A DNA stretch of 51,014 nucleotides from NCBI GenBank assembly GCA_009786185.1, contig WQTS01000130.1:1-51014 (forward strand). Direction: 5' to 3'. Position 1 is the first letter of the stretch. Each line of letters starts with the position of its first letter. Shown here piece after piece: positions 1 to 10,000 of this stretch. Source of the DNA: Bacteroidota bacterium. GTDB taxonomy: Bacteria > Bacteroidota > Bacteroidia > Bacteroidales > WCHB1-69. The translations under genes and the position numbers were made by a program. The notes beneath the pieces were generated by a model, which made no database searches, was not told the DNA's origin, and was given only the letters and a program-made list of their open reading frames with translations.

Positions 1-1600
1 TAGATTGGATTCGTTGTTTTTGGCAGATACCATACGGAGAATTACGCCTGCCGATTCCATCTATTTCAGCTTTTTCTTTCAACCCGGAGGCGCCGGCGTT
101 GTGGATTCGTATGTTTGGGAACGCATTGGAAACCAGCCCGGCGTAAACGACTCATTAGTACTCGAATTTGGCTACACAGTGTTCGAAGATTCTGTTTATA
201 TCATTTATTGGAATCATATTTGGTCAACTCCCGGATTTAGTGTCGATACATGGACCTCCGAAAATCCTTTCGAGTATTTTAAACAAGTCATGATTCCTAT
301 TACCGATACAAATTATTTGCGTAATAATTTTCAGTTTAGATTTAGAAACTATGCAAGCCTTGAGCCCCAATTGGGCATTAGTGGTTGGGAAGGCAATGTG
401 GATCAATGGCATATTGATTATATTCGCTTAGACGTTGGGAGAAATCATGAAGATAAATTTACGAACGACTTAGCATTCGTAGCGCCCACCACTTCTTTTT
501 TAAAAAATTACCAGGCGATGCCGTGGAATCAGTTTCAGCCTGCGGATATAAAATCTAATTTTACGAACCAACTGACCAATCTCAACGACAGAGGAGGCGT
601 ACGTACCTCAAGATATGAGTACATAATTACCCAAAATGAAAATGTAATAGATAGATACGAAACAGGAGCTATTGACATTTTTCCATACGTTACCCACGGT
701 ATTCAAACAGATCCGTATCAGGCTTCGCCGGCAATTTCGCTTAATTTAACTCTAACAGATACCACTACTTTTAAAGTAACGCACATTTTTCAAAATGCTG
801 CCGGTTTAGATTTTTCCGCTGTCAACGACACGTTTGTGTTTGAGCAAAAGTTTCTCGACTATTATGCGTATGACGATGGCACCGCAGAGTATGGATATTG
901 CCTCAACAATCAATTTCGTAGAGCTTATTTTGCCATGAAGTTTTCACTGCGGGTTCCCGATTCATTAAGCGCGGTGCGCATGTGGTTTAACCGCACAAAA
1001 AATGATGAAAATAAAGAAGCACAGTTTACTATTGTTGTTTGGAGTGATAATAATGGGCAACCTGGCAAAGACCTTTATACCTTAGAAGGAAGAAAACCCA
1101 AATTTGATACAGTGCAGTTTCTTGATTTTGTAGAATATAAATTTGATGAAAAAGTGCCGGTATCGGGAACTTTTTGGGTAGGATTTGAACAACAGGACAA
1201 TGTGCAATTGAACATCGGGTTTGACCAAAATACCGATTCCAGAGAATTTTTCAGATTCAATACACGCGGAATTTGGGAAACGTCTGTGTTTAAAGGTACG
1301 CCTATGCTAAGACCCGTCTTTGGCAAAGAAATAACTGCGCTTGTATGTTGTGCAGCATCAACTGCAACAATAAGACCCAATCCGGCAAGCGACCGGATAA
1401 TAGTTACGAGTTACGAGTTACGAGTTACAAATGTGGAGATTTATGATATTATGGGTAGAAGGCAGAAAGCAGAAGGCGGAAAGCAGAATGGAGAAAGCTC
1501 ATTGGAAATAAATATTTCTCATTTGCAGGCAGGTATTTATTTTGTAAGAATATATAAGGAAAACAATAGTTTTGAAACATTAAAATTAATCAAGAATTAA
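1..1600 (+). CDS. T9SS-sorted secreted protein, 5' end outside window (partial)
   Basis: The reading frame is open at the left edge, so the true start lies upstream and about 532 residues of C-terminal part are visible. The visible part looks extracellular: beta-rich, Asn/Asp/aromatic-rich sequence with no membrane segment. The end is a typical type IX secretion (T9SS) type A sorting domain: a PNPASD motif near visible residue 455, then a VEIYDIMGR strand, then LQAGIYFVRIY and a final LKLIKN. Such domains are recognised by the T9SS and usually removed or used for surface attachment. The sorting domain contains two tracts of 7-bp repeats in frame, which replace the usual short loop after YDIMGR with a Gln/Lys/Gly-rich insert. 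No catalytic motif was recognised, so the function of the mature protein is unknown. Confidence 0.85.
   Translation, partial: RLDSLFLADTIRRITPADSIYFSFFFQPGGAGVVDSYVWERIGNQPGVNDSLVLEFGYTVFEDSVYIIYWNHIWSTPGFSVDTWTSENPFEYFKQVMIPITDTNYLRNNFQFRFRNYASLEPQLGISGWEGNVDQWHIDYIRLDVGRNHEDKFTNDLAFVAPTTSFLKNYQAMPWNQFQPADIKSNFTNQLTNLNDRGGVRTSRYEYIITQNENVIDRYETGAIDIFPYVTHGIQTDPYQASPAISLNLTLTDTTTFKVTHIFQNAAGLDFSAVNDTFVFEQKFLDYYAYDDGTAEYGYCLNNQFRRAYFAMKFSLRVPDSLSAVRMWFNRTKNDENKEAQFTIVVWSDNNGQPGKDLYTLEGRKPKFDTVQFLDFVEYKFDEKVPVSGTFWVGFEQQDNVQLNIGFDQNTDSREFFRFNTRGIWETSVFKGTPMLRPVFGKEITALVCCAASTATIRPNPASDRIIVTSYELRVTNVEIYDIMGRRQKAEGGKQNGESSLEINISHLQAGIYFVRIYKENNSFETLKLIKN
1403..1494. repeat. Heptamer repeats inside a sorting-domain coding sequence
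   Basis: Two heptamer tracts are seen. Positions 1403-1428 are 3.7 perfect copies of GTTACGA. Positions 1453-1494 are about six degenerate copies of an AGGCAGA/AAGCAGA unit. Both keep the reading frame of the T9SS sorting domain open and encode SYELRVT and a Q/K/G/E-rich insert. Related heptamer tracts occur between genes elsewhere in the window. Confidence 0.85.
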
Positions 1601-1601
1601 A

Positions 1602-1654
1602 AATTCAGAATTCAAAATTCAAAACTCAAAATTTTGAATTTTGAATTTTGAGTT
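1602..1654. repeat. Palindromic ATTCAAA heptamer tract
   Basis: Just after the stop codon lie four copies of ATTCAAA-like heptamers followed by three copies of the complement ATTTTGA, forming one long AT-rich palindrome between this gene and the exonuclease gene. A close relative lies at 45143-45184. It could fold in RNA and act as a weak transcript end, but no T tract follows. Confidence 0.8.
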
Positions 1655-1671
1655 ATAACCACTAATCACTA

Positions 1672-2481
1672 ATGAAATTATCCCTCTCCCGCCCCATCGT
1701 TTTTTTCGACGTAGAAACTACCGGTTTAAATATCGGAAAAGATAAAATTATAGAATTAGCTTTGCTGAAAATTAATCCTGATGGAAGCGAAGAGGAAAAA
1801 GTGTGGCGCATAAACCCTGAAATTCCTATTTCGAAAGAAGCGGAAGCGGTGCATGGAATTAGTAATGCCGATTTAAAAAACGAACCTATTTTTGCAGAAA
1901 TTGCAGACGAAGTACTCCGGTTTCTCGAAAATTGCGACTTAGCAGGATATAATTCCAACAAATTTGACCTCCCTTTGTTGGTAGAAGAATTTTTAAGAGT
2001 AGATAAAGAAATTGATCTAAGAGATAAAAAATGTATTGATGTGCAAAACATCTTCCATAAAATGGAGCCGCGAAACTTAAGCGCAGCATATCGTTTTTAT
2101 TGTCAAAAAGAATTGACCAATGCGCACCAAGCCCTTGCAGATACCCGCGCCACTTTTGAGATTCTGAAAGGACAATTAATAAAATATGAAGGACAAACGC
2201 ACGAAGACGCCAAAACTGGAAAAGTTACTACATTGGAAAATAGCGTAAAAACACTCAGTGATTTTACACGTGAAAGTCGTACGGTTGATTTTGCCGGACA
2301 CATTATTTTTAACGAAAACGATGAAGAAGTCTTTAATTTTGGAAAATATAAAGGCGTTCCCGTTAAAAAAGTTTTCACAATAGAACCGCCCTATTACGAT
2401 TGGATGATGAAAGCCGATTTTCCGCTATATACGAAAAAAATTATTTCAAGAATTTATAGAGAGGTAAGAGGTATGCGGTAA
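1672..2481 (+). CDS. DEDDh 3'-5' exonuclease (DnaQ-like)
   Basis: A 269-residue protein of the RNase T/DnaQ exonuclease fold, which removes nucleotides from DNA or RNA 3' ends using two metal ions. The five DEDDh residues are visible: D13 and E15 in DVETTG, D99 in NSNKFDLPLL, and H152/D157 in HQALADT. The nuclease domain ends near residue 175. A C-terminal module (about 215-269) with FNFGKYKGVPV and YYDWMMKADF resembles the small tail domain found on exonuclease-X-like proteins of Bacteroidota. It is probably a stand-alone repair or proofreading exonuclease rather than the PolC/DnaE subunit, because there is no polymerase domain. The last codons (RGMR) lie inside a heptamer repeat tract. Confidence 0.9.
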   Translation: MKLSLSRPIVFFDVETTGLNIGKDKIIELALLKINPDGSEEEKVWRINPEIPISKEAEAVHGISNADLKNEPIFAEIADEVLRFLENCDLAGYNSNKFDLPLLVEEFLRVDKEIDLRDKKCIDVQNIFHKMEPRNLSAAYRFYCQKELTNAHQALADTRATFEILKGQLIKYEGQTHEDAKTGKVTTLENSVKTLSDFTRESRTVDFAGHIIFNENDEEVFNFGKYKGVPVKKVFTIEPPYYDWMMKADFPLYTKKIISRIYREVRGMR

Positions 2482-2520
2482 TTAGATGACCGCAAACCTC
2501 ATACCTCATACCTCATACCT
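2461..2520. repeat. Heptamer hairpin repeat at a gene end
   Basis: Degenerate heptamers GAGGTAA/GAGGTAT/GCGGTAA are followed after a short spacer by ACCGCAA and three ACCTCAT copies, giving an inverted repeat centred near 2487. It includes the last seven codons and the stop of the exonuclease gene. The same unit family recurs at 30128-30194 and 30281-30356. Confidence 0.85.
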
Positions 2521-2531
2521 AAATCACACCT

Positions 2532-2939
2532 ATGGACATCGAACAAATATTATTTATAGCCATCGCCGTTGCTCTTTCTGCTTTTAGCATGTACAAAAAA
2601 GCGAAAAAACAAAAAGAATCTTCTCGTGAAAGAGCGGAGGAAGTTTATCACGATTTTCCGGAAGTGGAAGACCCGTACAAAACTCCGAATCCGGTTGTAA
2701 CTTTTGACCCGTATGATGCTGCAAATTTGCCGCAATATTCCAATATTCCTACAAAAAAGAGCAAAAAAAAGCAAAAAGCACAAAATTTTGAAACAATCAA
2801 CTTTCAAGCAGAAAATCCTAAAAACGCTTCGCAAACTACTGATTTTGAAAACAACATTGGATTATTAGAAGATTTTGAAGGTACAGAAATTCAAAAAGCA
2901 TTTTTATTTAGTGAAATTTTTAAAAACACTAAAAATTAG
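2532..2939 (+). CDS. Small membrane-anchored protein of unknown function
   Basis: A 135-residue protein that I do not recognise by function. It has one N-terminal membrane segment (about residues 5-21, ILFIAIAVALSAFSMY), then a Lys-rich stretch (KKAKKQKESSRERAEE) that should stay in the cytoplasm, then a low-complexity, charged, probably disordered tail. Similar short 'one TM plus basic tail' proteins are common in Bacteroidales. It starts 51 bases after the exonuclease gene, with the repeat hairpin between them, so co-transcription is possible. Base composition and codon use match the neighbours. Confidence 0.7.
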   Translation: MDIEQILFIAIAVALSAFSMYKKAKKQKESSRERAEEVYHDFPEVEDPYKTPNPVVTFDPYDAANLPQYSNIPTKKSKKKQKAQNFETINFQAENPKNASQTTDFENNIGLLEDFEGTEIQKAFLFSEIFKNTKN

Positions 2940-3057
2940 CTAATTACTGACTTTTTTCGTGTTTTTTTTTGATTTCCTTATAATAGATAGGAAATAATTT
3001 TATTTTTATGCCCTTAAAAAAAAGCAATCTATAAAAATTTATGTTTAATATAATTTA

Positions 3058-6000
3058 ATGGCTATGATTAAAAAGTTACTCTTTACACTTTCTTTGTGTA
3101 TGATGGTTGGGAGCGTGCTCTACGCTCAAAGTACCATTAAAGGGGAAGTAAAAGATCTTAACGGCTATGGGATCCCGTTCCTTCAAATTCTTTTAAAACA
3201 GGATGGAAGAGTGGTAAACGGAGCTTATACCGACGATCTTGGCGCTTACCAAATCTTTGGCGTTTCAGCCGGCACGTATGATATTACCGCCGGTGGAACC
3301 ATGACATGTTTAAGCACCCACACCGAAAGAGGTGTTTATGTGTCGAGTTCAGAGGTGAAATTTATTAATTTTACGATTAACTGCTCCTCTACCGAGTTGG
3401 AAGAAGTGGAAGTACAGTATGTGCCTCCCGTTTTCTCTCAAGACAACACTACCTCTTCTCAAAAACTAACAGGAGACGAAGTGCGTAAAACTCCCGGACG
3501 TTCTATTACTGCCGCCCTTTCAAATTTGGAAGGGGTTGCCAGTGTGGACGGGAACGTAGCAGCAGTGCGCGGAAACCGTAGCGACGGACAGCAAACCATT
3601 ATTGACGGGGTGCGTGTGCGTGGTGGTAGCGGCATTGCCATGCAAACAGTTGAGGGACTTGAACTTATTCAAGGAGGTATCCCCGCTGAGTTTGGTGATG
3701 GTACCAGCTTTACCGTAATTACTACGCGTGGAGTAGCTAAAGACTTTCACGGAGGCGCAGAAATTCGCGGTTCATTGGAAGGATACGGGCAAATGCTGGC
3801 AGCAGCTTCTTTATCCGGACCTATTGTTAGAGGTAAAACTCCACAAGATCCCGCACGCATGGGATTCTTAATTTCTGCCGAAGGAAATTATGATATTGAT
3901 GCTAACCCTGCACGTGGAGGCACTTGGGTTGCCAAGCCGGAAACTATTCAAAATATTATTGACAAGCCGGTAGACTATAGATTCTTGGGAAATAACTATG
4001 CCAGCTTCTACAGAGCAAACGAGTTGGGACCCGACGCATTTAAAAAAGTAAGAGTACGTCAAGATGCCGAAGAATGGGGCTTCCTCGTTCAAGGAAAAAT
4101 TGATATTATGGGAGGCGGGAAAGATGCACGCGGAAGACCTAAAAACAACCTCCGCATCTCGCTTAACGGTTCTTATCAATACGAGAATTGGCTCAACTGG
4201 TTCTCCGCTTATAGACCTTGGAACGCTAATTCCGTATTTAATTCAAAGAACAACGGGATGGGTGAAAGAAATACCATGCGTTTGAGTGCAAGGATAAATC
4301 ATCGCGTAAAAACAGATACCGCCGCAAATGCCATTCTTAAAAATATAATGTATGACATCAATATTAATTATACATTATCTACTCTTAAAAATCAAGACAG
4401 AAATCATAAAGATAACCTTTTTGGATACGGTTATATTGGTAAGTTTACTACCGAAAGAAACGATTATTACCAATACGAAGAAATGCAGGTATATAACCCA
4501 CGCCTCGGTAGAGATACCATTATGTTGGCTCCAAGATTGGTAAACTACCAAGCCGCAGAGTTGGTAAAATTTGATAAAGACGGATATTTCAATGATAAAG
4601 GTAATTATTATAATCCTGACCTAATCCCTTATACACAAAATTTTATTGATTTCATAAAAGAAAAAACAGATGTGGATATAAATAATATGACAGGTTACGA
4701 CAGATGGGATCTTATTAACTTTTTAGGAGGAACCTTAACTAATGAGACGTACATGCAATATCATGCGCTTCTAAACGGTGGTTCTAATAATAACACCTTA
4801 GCTCGTAGCGTTGGTTACAATTTATATACGCCTCCCGGCGTACTCAATTCAGGATATGGAAAATCAAGAACAGAAGTGATTGGCGCGAAAGCAAGCTTAT
4901 CTCTAAATATTCAAAATCATGAGGTAAAATTCGGATTTGAATTTGAAAAGTTTACAGTTAGAGGTTACTCGGTGGGGGATCCGTCAACATTGTGGGGACA
5001 TATGAGAAGATTAACTAATGACGTTTCCTATTTCCCACTTGATTTAGGAAATCCTTATTGGGCACAGGGCGGTGCAAGTCCGGTATTTGACCCTTCGGGC
5101 ACTTATATCATGGATACGCTTACGTATAATGTTACTCCTAATCTTACTTACTTTGACCAAAATCTTAGAAGACAGCAAGGTATTACCAATGATAAAGTGT
5201 ATCTTGATATAGACAGCTACGATCCGAAGGATTTTTCTTTAGATTTATTTTCTAACTATGAGTTGCTTAATAGCGGGAATAATTTAGTTTCTTATTCCGG
5301 GTATGACTATACCGGTAAGATATCCAACAAAAAAATGAGCTTGGATAACTTCTTTAGCGGTGGAGATTTAAATGAGAGAGATAAATATGCCATTGGTGCA
5401 TTCGAACCGATTTATATGTCGATTTACTTGCAAGATAAATTCTCTATTTCAAACCTTCTTTTTAACGTAGGATTACGTTTAGATTATTTTAATGCAAATC
5501 AACCTGTGTTAAAAGACCCATTCTTGCTTAGAGATGCTTGGAGTGTAGGAGATATAAGATCCGGCGGCAAAGCGGGGCAAACTGCTCCTAATGCTTGGCA
5601 AAACTTTAGTTTTCCTGATAACGTTGGAGCTGATTGGATCCCTTATGTATCTTCTGCTGATAACACTATTCATGAGGCGCCTCAAACAATTGTAGCATAT
5701 AGGGAAGGAAATACATGGTATAATAGCTTAGGACAAGAGGTTACAAATCCTGCCAGCGTTTTAGGAACCGGAGGTCCCATTTTGGTACAAGGACTTATGC
5801 CCGGTGATCCGTCAAAAGCTTCAAGCGATGCATTTACAAACTATAAACCACAATGGAGTATAATGCCGCGTATCTCATTCTCTTTCCCCGTGTCTACTAA
5901 TTCGCTGTTTTATGCGCACTATAACATTATTACTTATCGTCCTACAAACTTGCAAATTAATCCTATTGCGTATTTATTTATTCAGAATCCCAGGTACCAA

Positions 6001-6993
6001 AATTACAATTGGTACATTTCAAACCCAAATCTTCGTGCACAACAAAGTATAGACTATGAAATCGGATTCCGTCAAAAAGTAGGAGAAAACGCTGCACTTA
6101 GCTTCGCTGCTTATTATTCTGAAAAAAGAAACCAAATTCAATCTTACCGTTTTACGGGCGCTTATCCGGCTACATATTATTCTTTTTATAACCAAGACTT
6201 TGGTACCGTACAGGGATTTGTATTGGGAATAAATATGAGAGGTGCGAAAAATATAACCTTCCGCGCAAACTATACATTATCGTTTGCTAAAGGAACCGGC
6301 TCAAGTGCAACCTCAAACCTTGCCATCATCGCCTCAGGTCAACCTAACTTGAGAACACTCACGAATTTAGACTTTGACCAACGTCATAATATTTCGGGAA
6401 TGATTGACCTGCGTTTCGACCAAGGCACCAACTATAACGGACCGGTAACTGTAAGACAAAAGAAAGGTACAGATACCAAAAGAGAGATCAGATGGTTGGA
6501 AAATGCCGGAGCTACATTGATGGTTTCTGCTGCCTCCGGAATGCCGTATTCTCGTTCGGGTATTTTATATTCCGTATTAGGCTGGGGAGAACGAACAAAC
6601 TCTCAACTAAAAGGAACAATCAATGGCGCTAATATGCCTTGGACTTTCACGTGTAATTTGCGTCTTGATAAATCTTTCGTATTTAACTTAGCAAGTAAAA
6701 AAGATAAAAACGATAGTGGAAAACGCAAAAATAAACCAGGAATGCTTACTGTGTATTTAGATTTCCAAAATCTTCTTAATATAAAGAATGTGATCAGTGT
6801 TTATGATTACACCGGTAGTGCAACCGATGACGGATATTTGTCTTCTGCGTTATTCCGTTCTCAAATAGAGCAAGGAACCGCTTTTAATATGCCTGTTACC
6901 TCTGCTATGAATTACTATGAAATGGCGATTGCCAATCCTTATAATTTTTCTCAGCCTTTTAGAGTTTATCTAGGCATCCAATTTTATTTTTAA
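3058..6993 (+). CDS. TonB-dependent outer-membrane receptor with regulatory-like N-domain
   Basis: 1311 residues. A signal peptide ends at LYAQ (about residue 24; a second ATG two codons in could be the start). A carboxypeptidase-regulatory-like/CNA-B-type beta domain follows (about 27-115, STIKGEVKDLNGYGIPF), then a TonB receptor plug (about 135-240: GRSITAALSNLEGV, VRGNRSDGQQTIIDGVRVRG, GGIPAEFGDGTSFTVITTRG). A long 22-strand-type beta barrel ends in an aromatic residue (FRVYLGIQFYF), the usual outer-membrane barrel signature. Such receptors import or handle large ligands with TonB/ExbBD energy. No SusD-like lipoprotein follows; instead a giant secreted protein and a PorV-like barrel do, with gaps of only 28 and 36 bases, so the three are likely one operon. 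Ligand unknown. Confidence 0.93.
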   Translation: MAMIKKLLFTLSLCMMVGSVLYAQSTIKGEVKDLNGYGIPFLQILLKQDGRVVNGAYTDDLGAYQIFGVSAGTYDITAGGTMTCLSTHTERGVYVSSSEVKFINFTINCSSTELEEVEVQYVPPVFSQDNTTSSQKLTGDEVRKTPGRSITAALSNLEGVASVDGNVAAVRGNRSDGQQTIIDGVRVRGGSGIAMQTVEGLELIQGGIPAEFGDGTSFTVITTRGVAKDFHGGAEIRGSLEGYGQMLAAASLSGPIVRGKTPQDPARMGFLISAEGNYDIDANPARGGTWVAKPETIQNIIDKPVDYRFLGNNYASFYRANELGPDAFKKVRVRQDAEEWGFLVQGKIDIMGGGKDARGRPKNNLRISLNGSYQYENWLNWFSAYRPWNANSVFNSKNNGMGERNTMRLSARINHRVKTDTAANAILKNIMYDININYTLSTLKNQDRNHKDNLFGYGYIGKFTTERNDYYQYEEMQVYNPRLGRDTIMLAPRLVNYQAAELVKFDKDGYFNDKGNYYNPDLIPYTQNFIDFIKEKTDVDINNMTGYDRWDLINFLGGTLTNETYMQYHALLNGGSNNNTLARSVGYNLYTPPGVLNSGYGKSRTEVIGAKASLSLNIQNHEVKFGFEFEKFTVRGYSVGDPSTLWGHMRRLTNDVSYFPLDLGNPYWAQGGASPVFDPSGTYIMDTLTYNVTPNLTYFDQNLRRQQGITNDKVYLDIDSYDPKDFSLDLFSNYELLNSGNNLVSYSGYDYTGKISNKKMSLDNFFSGGDLNERDKYAIGAFEPIYMSIYLQDKFSISNLLFNVGLRLDYFNANQPVLKDPFLLRDAWSVGDIRSGGKAGQTAPNAWQNFSFPDNVGADWIPYVSSADNTIHEAPQTIVAYREGNTWYNSLGQEVTNPASVLGTGGPILVQGLMPGDPSKASSDAFTNYKPQWSIMPRISFSFPVSTNSLFYAHYNIITYRPTNLQINPIAYLFIQNPRYQNYNWYISNPNLRAQQSIDYEIGFRQKVGENAALSFAAYYSEKRNQIQSYRFTGAYPATYYSFYNQDFGTVQGFVLGINMRGAKNITFRANYTLSFAKGTGSSATSNLAIIASGQPNLRTLTNLDFDQRHNISGMIDLRFDQGTNYNGPVTVRQKKGTDTKREIRWLENAGATLMVSAASGMPYSRSGILYSVLGWGERTNSQLKGTINGANMPWTFTCNLRLDKSFVFNLASKKDKNDSGKRKNKPGMLTVYLDFQNLLNIKNVISVYDYTGSATDDGYLSSALFRSQIEQGTAFNMPVTSAMNYYEMAIANPYNFSQPFRVYLGIQFYF

Positions 6994-7021
6994 TGTTTCA
7001 CCTTGTAAAATATTATGATAT

Positions 7022-10000
7022 ATGAATAGAAAATGTAAATTTTTAATTGTTTTAGCTCTTATTTTCATGGTTGCAACTTTACAGGTGCAGGCTGAAAAAT
7101 ATAAGGGGCCTATTGTGAAAACAAAAAATTCACCTAAGTCGTCCGCCGACTGTTTGCCACCCGGAAAAAACACAGAACTCTCTTTAAACCTTGTGCGTGC
7201 TTATTTGAAAACCAATGGAACTATGTGGTTTAGGGAAGTTGCAGAGTATGAAGTTCCTAGAGGATCCGGTAAAACTTCGATGTTCTCCGCAGCACTTTGG
7301 ATTGGAGGAGTAGATATAGCAGGACAGCTTTATGTAGCTGCTATGAGATTTGGACAAGTAGGAAACGACTACTGGACAGGACCTCTGCAAATGAAAGATG
7401 GTTCTATTAATCAACCTACGTGTAGCAAGTATGATAGATTTTACCAAATCTCTCGTATAGAAGTTCAAAGACACATTGAAGCCTTTAAAAACAACGATCC
7501 CGGATATGTTATCCCCAGATCCATTTTGGAATGGCCCGGTAATGGAGGTCCAGGTGAGTCAATGTACTTGGCGCCATATCAAACATTTGGCAGCAACGAC
7601 CCTACCAGATATTCTCCTGAAGATGGTGACTATCCTTATTATGACTTCGACAATGAACTTTGTCCATGGACTTTAGCCAATATCGAAAGAGCAAAAATTA
7701 TTCCTTGGCTTAATGATGAAGGAAAACCCGATAGATTATTCGGAACAATAGAAAATCCTGCCGCTTTGCCAATGCCTAAAGAACGTATTTGGACACGCCA
7801 AAATAAAGAGTTCGGTTGGGATAATATGATGATATATGCAGACCACGTACTTAAAGGAGATGAAACTATTTTCTGGTTTCTTAATGATAGAGGAGGTCCA
7901 CATACCGAATCAAGAAGCGATAGATCCTTCGGACTCGAAATAAGAGTGCAAGCATTCGCCTTTGCGACCAACGACGAACTTAACAAAATGACATTCTACT
8001 CTTACGAAATCATTAACCGCGGTTCAAATACCATTTATGAAACTTTTTTCTCACAATGGGTAGATCCCGACTTGGGGTATGCGGATGATGATTATGTGGG
8101 CTGTGATGTAGTGAGAGGTATGGGATATTGCTATAATGGTTTTGAGATTGACGGTACCGGACAATCTTGGGCGTACGGTGCAAACCCACCGGCAGTTGGA
8201 GTAAACTTCTTCCAAGGTCCATACATTGACGCTGACGGTACGGATAATCCGAAATTTTATAAAGATATGGCTGATGCCCACCCCAATGCACCCGAAGCGC
8301 AAAGAGAATACTGTAAAAGATTCGTAGATTATGTTGTTAACTTAGATCCGACAGATCCAAATAGCTACCATATAGTACCGGCATGGCATCCCGATTCGGC
8401 TGCTGCCGGAAAAGTGGATACATTGCGTTATAACAACCAATTTGCAATTAATGGCGTAAACTTTGGGGATGGTATTATTGACAACGAGCGTTTTGGAATG
8501 CGCCGTTTTGTATATCACAACAACTCTCCGGGAGACCAGGGAGACCCCGATAATGCTATTCACTACTACAATCTTTTAAGAGGGATATGGAAAAATAACC
8601 AACGAATGACTTATGGAGGAGATGGCTATGAGTTTCCTAACAACGTTCAATGCGACTTTATGTTCCCCAGAGGTACAGACTTTTGTAACTGGGGTACCAA
8701 AGGGATCCTTCCGGGAGAAAGTTATGGAAATGGCGGTAGAAAAGGAAACTGGTCGGAAGAAGTTCCAAAAGGTGTTGGCTCTAACCCCAATCCACCGGCA
8801 GACCGTCGTTTTATGCAATCTGCAGGACCATTTACCTTAAGACAAGGTGCTTGTAACTATATCACTGTAGGTATTCCGTGGGCTCGCGCCACATCAGGCG
8901 GAGTAGCCGCTTCAGTTACTCTGTTAATGGTAGCCAACGACAAATGTCAAGCGCTTTTCGAAAACTGCTTTAAAGTACTTGATGGACCCGATGCACCTAA
9001 TTTAACAATTAGAGAATATGATCAAAAACTTATTCTATTATTAACCAACAGTCCTTCAAGTAATAATGATCTCGAAGGTTATAAAGAAATTGATCCGCTT
9101 ATTCCTGAAAAAAGAATTGACGAGATAAAAACTCCAATGCCACATCTAAGCAGTGGAGATACGTTAGTGTTTAAACAATCATTCGATACCGTATACTACG
9201 ATAGATATTATCGTTTCGAAGGATATCAAATATATCAGGTTATTGGACCTGAAGTAGGAGCTAACGATTTGGAAAATCCGAGTTTGGCTCGATTAGTACG
9301 CCAATGCGACATTAAAAACGGAGTAGGAAGATTGATCAATTGGGAATATGATGAGGATATGCAAGTTTCGGTTCCAAGAGAAAAAGTGAACGGCGCCGAC
9401 GCCGGCATTCAAAATTCGTTTGAAATTACTCAAGACGCTTTTGCCTCAGGAGATAACCGATTAGTAAATTATAAAACATACTATTTCATTGCCGTTGCAT
9501 ACGCTTATAACGAATATTGGCCCTTTAGTCTCGATCCGCTCGCTGCTAATGGACTGGAAGGACAAAAACTTCCTTATTTAAGAGGTAGAAAAACAGCAGA
9601 AGGAAGATCCGTTACACCTATCGCAGCCGTACCACACCCACCGCACCTACACGGTGGAGGTCTTACCCTCAATAGCGACTATGGCTCAATTCCGAACATT
9701 ACGCGCGTGGATGGACAAGGAAATGGCGGTATTGCAACAGAGCTTACACAGGAAACCATTGACTACATCGTACGCGGTGGAGATAACGGCACCTATAGAG
9801 CAAGAGAGCTTCATTATGAAAAGAATGCTGGCCCGCTTCATGTAAAAGTGATTGACCCACTTCGTGTAAGACCATTTGATTATACTATTGTTATTAAAGA
9901 ACCGGATTCTTTAATGCGTCTTGATGGAGCCGATGTATCTGATAAGGCTTATTGGGTACTTACAATTGACGCCACTGTATCCGATAACGAATTAAAAGAT

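Noticed and set aside
2985..3020. Promoter for the receptor unit near TTTTATTTTTATG
   Set aside because: It lacks the TTTG end of the -7 consensus; no acceptable element was found in the gap 2940-3057.
7262..7285. P-loop ATPase motif GSGKT in the giant secreted protein
   Set aside because: The protein has a signal peptide and lies outside the cell; no Walker B motif or ATPase core follows. The string is part of the conserved block of this family (also GSGKS in the paralogue).
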